A stretch of 64,000 bases of DNA. Source: Owenia fusiformis (Eukaryota > Annelida > Polychaeta > Sabellida > Oweniidae). The translations under genes were made by a program, and so were the position numbers. The notes under the pieces are model-generated. The model was not told where the DNA came from. It searched no databases and saw nothing but the letters and a program-made list of their open reading frames with translations. Location of the stretch: contig CAIIXF020000001.1 in NCBI GenBank assembly GCA_903813345.2, positions 21,409,915-21,473,914 of the forward strand, written 5' to 3'. Position 1 is the stretch's first letter, and each line of letters starts with the position of its first letter. Positions 59,604 to 64,000 of the stretch are shown here, in pieces.

Positions 59604-60579
59604 CCCCAAACATGTTCTGGTTGATGACATGTAGTGATGCAATTGATGGATACTCCAAAGGTAACTACTGACTAAAATTCCAGTACAATATGCCTAGTAG
59701 ATAAACATTCATACTGTTTATGATTACAAGTTAAATTTGCCCTTAAGGGATCTGAAAGTTGCAAAGTAAAGCAAAATTGGTCACTTTCCTCCCTCTATGT
59801 GCTGCAATCTTGAACAGTTTAGAACATTGAAAATATGTCATAATATAATACATCATGTCCCTCCATGAAGGTCTTAGGTTTCAAAGTGGCAATATATTAT
59901 TAGGAGGCCTATCTGTTTTAAGACCAGGTGACATTGTTCTGAAAGCTTTTACCAAATCAGTCTCTTGGTCCTTTGCTGATTCCAGCTACCGGTATTTCTA
60001 TATAACTTTTAAATGATATGAAACAAAATTAAAATATTTTTTCAGGTTTCACATCAAGAGGCCAGGCTTTCATTGAGTGATGTGAAGCTATTGAAGCAAT
60101 CCCTGCTGAACTGGATTATGAGATTTGATTCTGTTGCTTCCTTTGCTTTGATTGAACATTTTGGACTCTGTCGCTATGGAGATGTATTTAACTCGTGAAC
60201 TTGTGATGCAGGTGAGGTGCATGGTCAAATCTTGGGTATAGAGTTCCTGGGAATTCTAGAGACATCACACATGGACAGTATTCAATATATTTGAAAGACT
60301 CAAAACACCTGATGGGAATAATCAATATATCATTAGCTAGTCAACTTGGGGCTCATCACCAGAAATCAGAACAGCTTTTAAAATTAAGAATCCTAGATAA
60401 AAAGTTTGTTGTGTCCTTACTACATCTGCATGTGTAACAGGATTTTTTGTTGCAAAAATATTCTGAGAGTGATAACGTAACCTTTACTACTAACCGGACT
60501 CAATGTTGCCATGGTAATACAGGATTATGCCCTGGTTGAATATTTCAATATCTTGCTATCATCTATAAGATGTGGTTTC
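59604..60579 (+). other. IQCC: IQCC 3' sequence, probable 3' UTR or intergenic
   Basis: AT-rich sequence without a long frame. No AATAAA close to the stop was found; a weak ATTAAA lies near 60027. It may include spliced UTR. Boundary unknown. Confidence 0.35.
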
Positions 60580-60631
60580 TTAACCTCTTGAATGCCAGCC
60601 TCCAAAAAGGGTTTGAAACCAGAGCATTTTT

Positions 60632-63391
60632 ATGTCCCCACCACATAGTGTGGGGCCATATTGTCGGCCTAGGCGCGTCCGTCTGTCCATCTGTCTGTCC
60701 GTCTGTCTGTCTGTCTGTCCGTCTGTCTGTCCGTCCGTACGTCCGGCAGTTTTCTCCAAAACCGCTACAGATATCACCTTCAAATTTTCAGGGATAACTT
60801 ACGAGTGCATACAGATGTGGATGAAAAAAAATTTACTCAATACCTACTTCCTGTTGGCCATTTTGAAGTCAAATGCTAAAATCCTTGTCTGCAAACTTTA
60901 AGAAAAACGGCTTCACAGTTGCTTTTAAAACTTTAACATCTTGTTCAGCTCACTTCATTCTAGATCTGATTAGGTTTTGGACCTGTTAGCTCAGTCATGT
61001 CAGCCATTTTGAATGTTTTAAGAAAAGTTAGCGCACGATAATACTTTGTATCATATTGAATGGTGTTTTTCAGTTTTCATACTTTAACTTTTTAGTACCT
61101 TTATAAATAATTTCAGGTGTACTTTGTTGTAAAAGCTTATGTTATTGTTAACAGTAGTTATATGTGATAATTTTGTAAAAAGATTTCAGCAAAAACTCAT
61201 AATCACTTTTTTATTGTCGGCCATTTTGGATTTTTCCGTCCTAAAATCTTGTCTGTAAAGTCTTGTCTACGCGTTTTCAGGTGAACCGTTTGGTAGATCA
61301 ATTTCAAATTTTCAGGGATGATTCTTAGTATGAGAATCTAGATCTGATTAGTTTTTGGGCATTCTGGGTAAATGTCAAGGCAGCCATTTTGGATTTTCCA
61401 TCTTAAAATCTTGTCTGTAAAGTCTTGTCTACGCATTTTCAGGTGAACCGTTTGGTAGATCAATTTCAAATTTTCAGGGATGATTCTCAATATGAAAATC
61501 TAGATCTGATTATTTTTAAGGCATTCTGGATAAATGTCAAGGCAGCCATTTTGGATTTTCCGTCTTAAATCTTGCCCGTAAAGTCTTGTCTACGCGTTTT
61601 TAGGTGAACCGTTTGGTAGATCAATTTCAAATTTTCAGGGATGATTCTTAGTATGAAAATCTAGAACTGATTAGTTTTTGGGCATTCTGGGTAAATGTCA
61701 AGGCAGCCATTTTGGATTTTCTGTCCTAAAATCTCGTCTGTAAAGTCTTGTCTACACATTTCCAGGTGAACTGTTTGGTAGATCAATTTCAAATTTTCAG
61801 GGATGATTCTTAGTATGAAAATCTAGAACAGATTAGTTTTTGGCATTCTGGATAAATGTCAAGGCAGCCATTTTGGATTTTCTGTCCTCAAATCTTGTCT
61901 GTAAAGTCTTGTTTACATGTTCAGGGTTCGTACACACCTGGAAATGTCAGGGAAATTGATTTATTTTTCCAGGTGCTGGAAATGTCAGGGAATTTCGAAA
62001 TTGGGTCAAAAAGGGCCAAAAATGTCAGGGAATTTTGAAACAGTAGATGTGTCAGGGAAATGTCAGGGAATTTTGTATCATTGTTGAAAAAATAATGTTC
62101 CAGCAAAATACATTTAAGGCTATGATAGGATATCAATGAAATCCAAAATCGAACATTTAGTTGTTTCCACAAATTGCAAATCTTTTCATTAGGGTTGATT
62201 GAATGACATTAAATCTGGTTTAGAACAGTGTGAACATTATACTGAAACTGAACAATAAAGAATATGTATAGATGGTTCAATACAATTATGCTTTTCCATG
62301 TACATCTGTACTGTAGTAAGCAAGTCTAAGGCCATTCAAAGTTAATTATTACTGGTATATGTTTCATGGTTTGTTGAGGGGTTAATCTGAGGAGGGCGGG
62401 AGGTGAAAAATTCTTCAGTTTAAAATTGTATTCATCATTTTAAGGAGCTGTCTGTTCGACAGTCCGGTAGTATTCAGTCTATTTATCTAACTCAAATATC
62501 AGTTGACAGATTTGGTTAAAATGTTATGCTTTTGTTGCTGTCTCTGCTCAGGAAGACACTTGCCATTTTTCATATCATGTTCACAATGATAGTATTCGAT
62601 AAATATGTTTTATTAGGTAGGAATTGCCACTCAAGGGAGTTGCTATTTTTCTTTAGATCAACATTTTTAAGTTTAAGTTTTTATTTGGATTCATTACAAA
62701 ACATTAACAAATTATAGTTTGAAATGCTTAGAATGCACCATATACAATTGTCAATTTTGAAAAATTTCCGGGAGTGAACCCCCGTACCCCCCTTTGGGTT
62801 TCCTTCACTCACAGTGATGCAAACCCCCAAAAATGCACCCCCTTGACACTTGCTGACTATGTCCCTGTACATGTATGTTTACCTTCGTAAATATGTAAAA
62901 TTAAGAATATAATGTATCAGGAATAAATTGGTGAATAACGGCCTGTAGAAGTAAAGTTGAGTCATGAGATAAATGTTTCACAATAAGTCTTGTCTTTTAA
63001 ACAATACAGTTGTTAGATACTTTTTAGAGGCAGTGCAAGGAAAACTAGATCTGGAAGTTTTATTTTATGCCTGGAAATGTCAGGGAAATTCATTTTGAAA
63101 AAGGTGTACGAACCCTGATGTTTTCTGGTTAACTGTGTGACGGATCAATTTCAAATTTTCAGGGGTGGTTCTTAGTACATGTTTTCTGGTTAACTGTGTG
63201 ACGGATCAATTTCAAATTTTCAGGGGTGGTTCTTAGTATGAAAATCTAGAACTGACTAATTTTTTGGCATTCTTGGTAAATTTTAAGGTGGCCATTTTGG
63301 ATTCTCCGTCCTCAAATTGTGTCGGTAAAGTCTTGTCTACTCATTTTTAGGATAACCATTTGACAGGATCACCCATAGGTGGGGACATATT
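60632..63391. mobile_element. TIR repeat with TCCG/TCTG tract and about 160-bp tandem units
   Basis: Starts ATGTCCCCACCACATAGTGT and ends GGTGGGGACAT, inverse ends of about 11 bp. A TCCGTCTGTCTG tract (60678-60745) follows. Tandem units then recur at about 61272, 61431, 61591 and 61752 and again after 63118, each with GGTAGATCAATTTCAAATTT, TCAGGGATGATTCTTAGTAT and GGCAGCCATTTTGGATTTTC. A 1.2-kb element interrupts the array. Confidence 0.6.
61922..63117. mobile_element. CAGGGTTCG-ended element inserted in the tandem array (hAT-like?)
   Basis: Left end CAGGGTTCGTACACACCTGG, right end inverse CAGGGTTCGTACACCTTTTT; both ends carry TGGAAATGTCAGGGAAATT. The flanks share ATGTT, a possible short target duplication. 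CAGGG ends suggest hAT but the duplication is not the expected 8 bp. The left part has several tandem AATGTCAGGGAATTT. The interior also holds a 'ttgctgactatgtccctg' repeat at about 62760-62870. No transposase frame. Confidence 0.6.
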
Positions 63392-63558
63392 GTACACATT
63401 TGTGTTCTTGTTCATTTTTTGCCAGTTTTTTGGAGATTTACATCTAAAAACACAATAGTTGATGTTTGATTTCAATCAGATATATCTGTCGCTCTGGGTC
63501 CCAAATGGATTTTATTTGTGACAGATATATCCGTCATTCTGGGTATTCAAGAGGTTAA

Positions 63559-64000
63559 TCGAATATTAGATACTTGTTAAAAATACACTTCAGACACCGT
63601 TTTTGAGACAATACTTACAATTGTGAATTTATTTTCACATCAAATAATATTTGTAGTTTTTATGTACATATTTTACAGTTTTTACATGTAATGAAATAAT
63701 ACAGGTTTTCATAAATAAGCAGGGATAATCTCTGAAACCGTATACTAGTAAATTGGTTTTATTGCATGAAATTGTATTTGAAAAAAAAAATGTAATTTGC
63801 CTAATTTATAAACAGATCTGATAAAAATAAATCTGTAAAATATGAATAAGAAAGTCATTTAGTTGTTTATCCAAGTTTTATCATTGTATCACAGTCTATT
63901 TGGTTAATAATTAAGATATTCATATTGATATCAAAATCCTGCTTTTTCTCTTTATTAAATCCTTTGAAAAATGAGTATGGTGGCCACACATTTTCAGAAT
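63559..64000. other. Non-coding window end
   Basis: AT-rich sequence with no recognisable feature. Confidence 0.35.

Larger units (their letters stand above)
60580..63558. mobile_element. Outer TTAA-flanked TIR element (piggyBac-like MITE) hosting two nested insertions
   Basis: Left TTAACCTCTTGAATGCCAG and right end, inverted, TTAACCTCTTGAATACCCAG. TTAA at both ends is the target duplication expected of piggyBac-type transposition. Inner text ACCAGAGC against CCCAGAGC also pairs. Almost all internal sequence is later insertions. Confidence 0.55.

Noticed and set aside
60570-60901. Open frames rich in SVCPSVCLSV
   Set aside because: Product of the TCCG/TCTG microsatellite tract in a repeat element.
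1-64000. Search for tRNA, rRNA, CRISPR, prokaryotic operons, retroviral or Polinton-type elements
   Set aside because: None recognised by eye. The sequence is eukaryotic with spliced genes, and no pol, capsid or integrase-like frame was seen.

Overview
Eukaryotic chromosomal DNA from an invertebrate animal. It is visibly AT-rich, has long introns with GT-AG borders, and is dense in small inverted-repeat transposons and minisatellites. The proteins read as bilaterian orthologues. The repeat style (short hairpin, then a TCCG/TCTG tract, then units of the 'ataactcaaataccagttg' kind) suggests a lophotrochozoan, perhaps a mollusc. That taxonomic guess rests on style only.

Three protein-coding genes were reconstructed exon by exon, and the reading phase closes at every junction. 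(1) Positions 10985-45778 (+): a p160/SRC nuclear receptor coactivator (NCOA1/2/3, fly taiman), 27 coding exons, 2060 codons plus stop. It has a bHLH, PAS domains, a receptor-interaction region with several LXXLL boxes, a very large Q/S/P-rich activation region, and a C-terminal LLQQLL box like that of mammalian SRC-1a. (2) Positions 51898-55580 (-): archease (ZBTB8OS), the partner of the RTCB tRNA-splicing ligase, 8 exons, 155 aa. (3) Positions 55814-59603 (+): an IQCC-like IQ-motif protein, 5 exons, 367 aa. Archease and IQCC are head to head with 233 bp between start codons, so they probably share a bidirectional promoter. NCOA and archease are tail to tail.

Layout: 1-10984 is upstream of NCOA, with no recognisable coding exon but with a mariner-derived foldback, a minisatellite and an ATTCGGTAAAT-rich element. 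10985-45778 is NCOA, with at least four TIR elements in its introns plus a family of palindromic GGGATAT hairpins. 45779-51897 is the NCOA 3' UTR and a repeat-rich spacer, including a pentamer satellite. 51898-59603 is archease/IQCC, with two copies of a tiny MITE and a near-perfect 77-bp-arm palindrome in IQCC intron 1. 59604-64000 is IQCC 3' sequence followed by three nested elements (a TTAA-flanked element, a TIR element with about 160-bp tandem units, and a CAGGGTTCG-ended element).

I found no retrovirus-like element, no structured RNA gene and no new multi-gene system. The best novelty candidates are the hairpin repeat family (positions 13959, 14309, 22084, 22409, 30806), the IQCC-intron palindrome, and a coding 21-bp repeat in NCOA.
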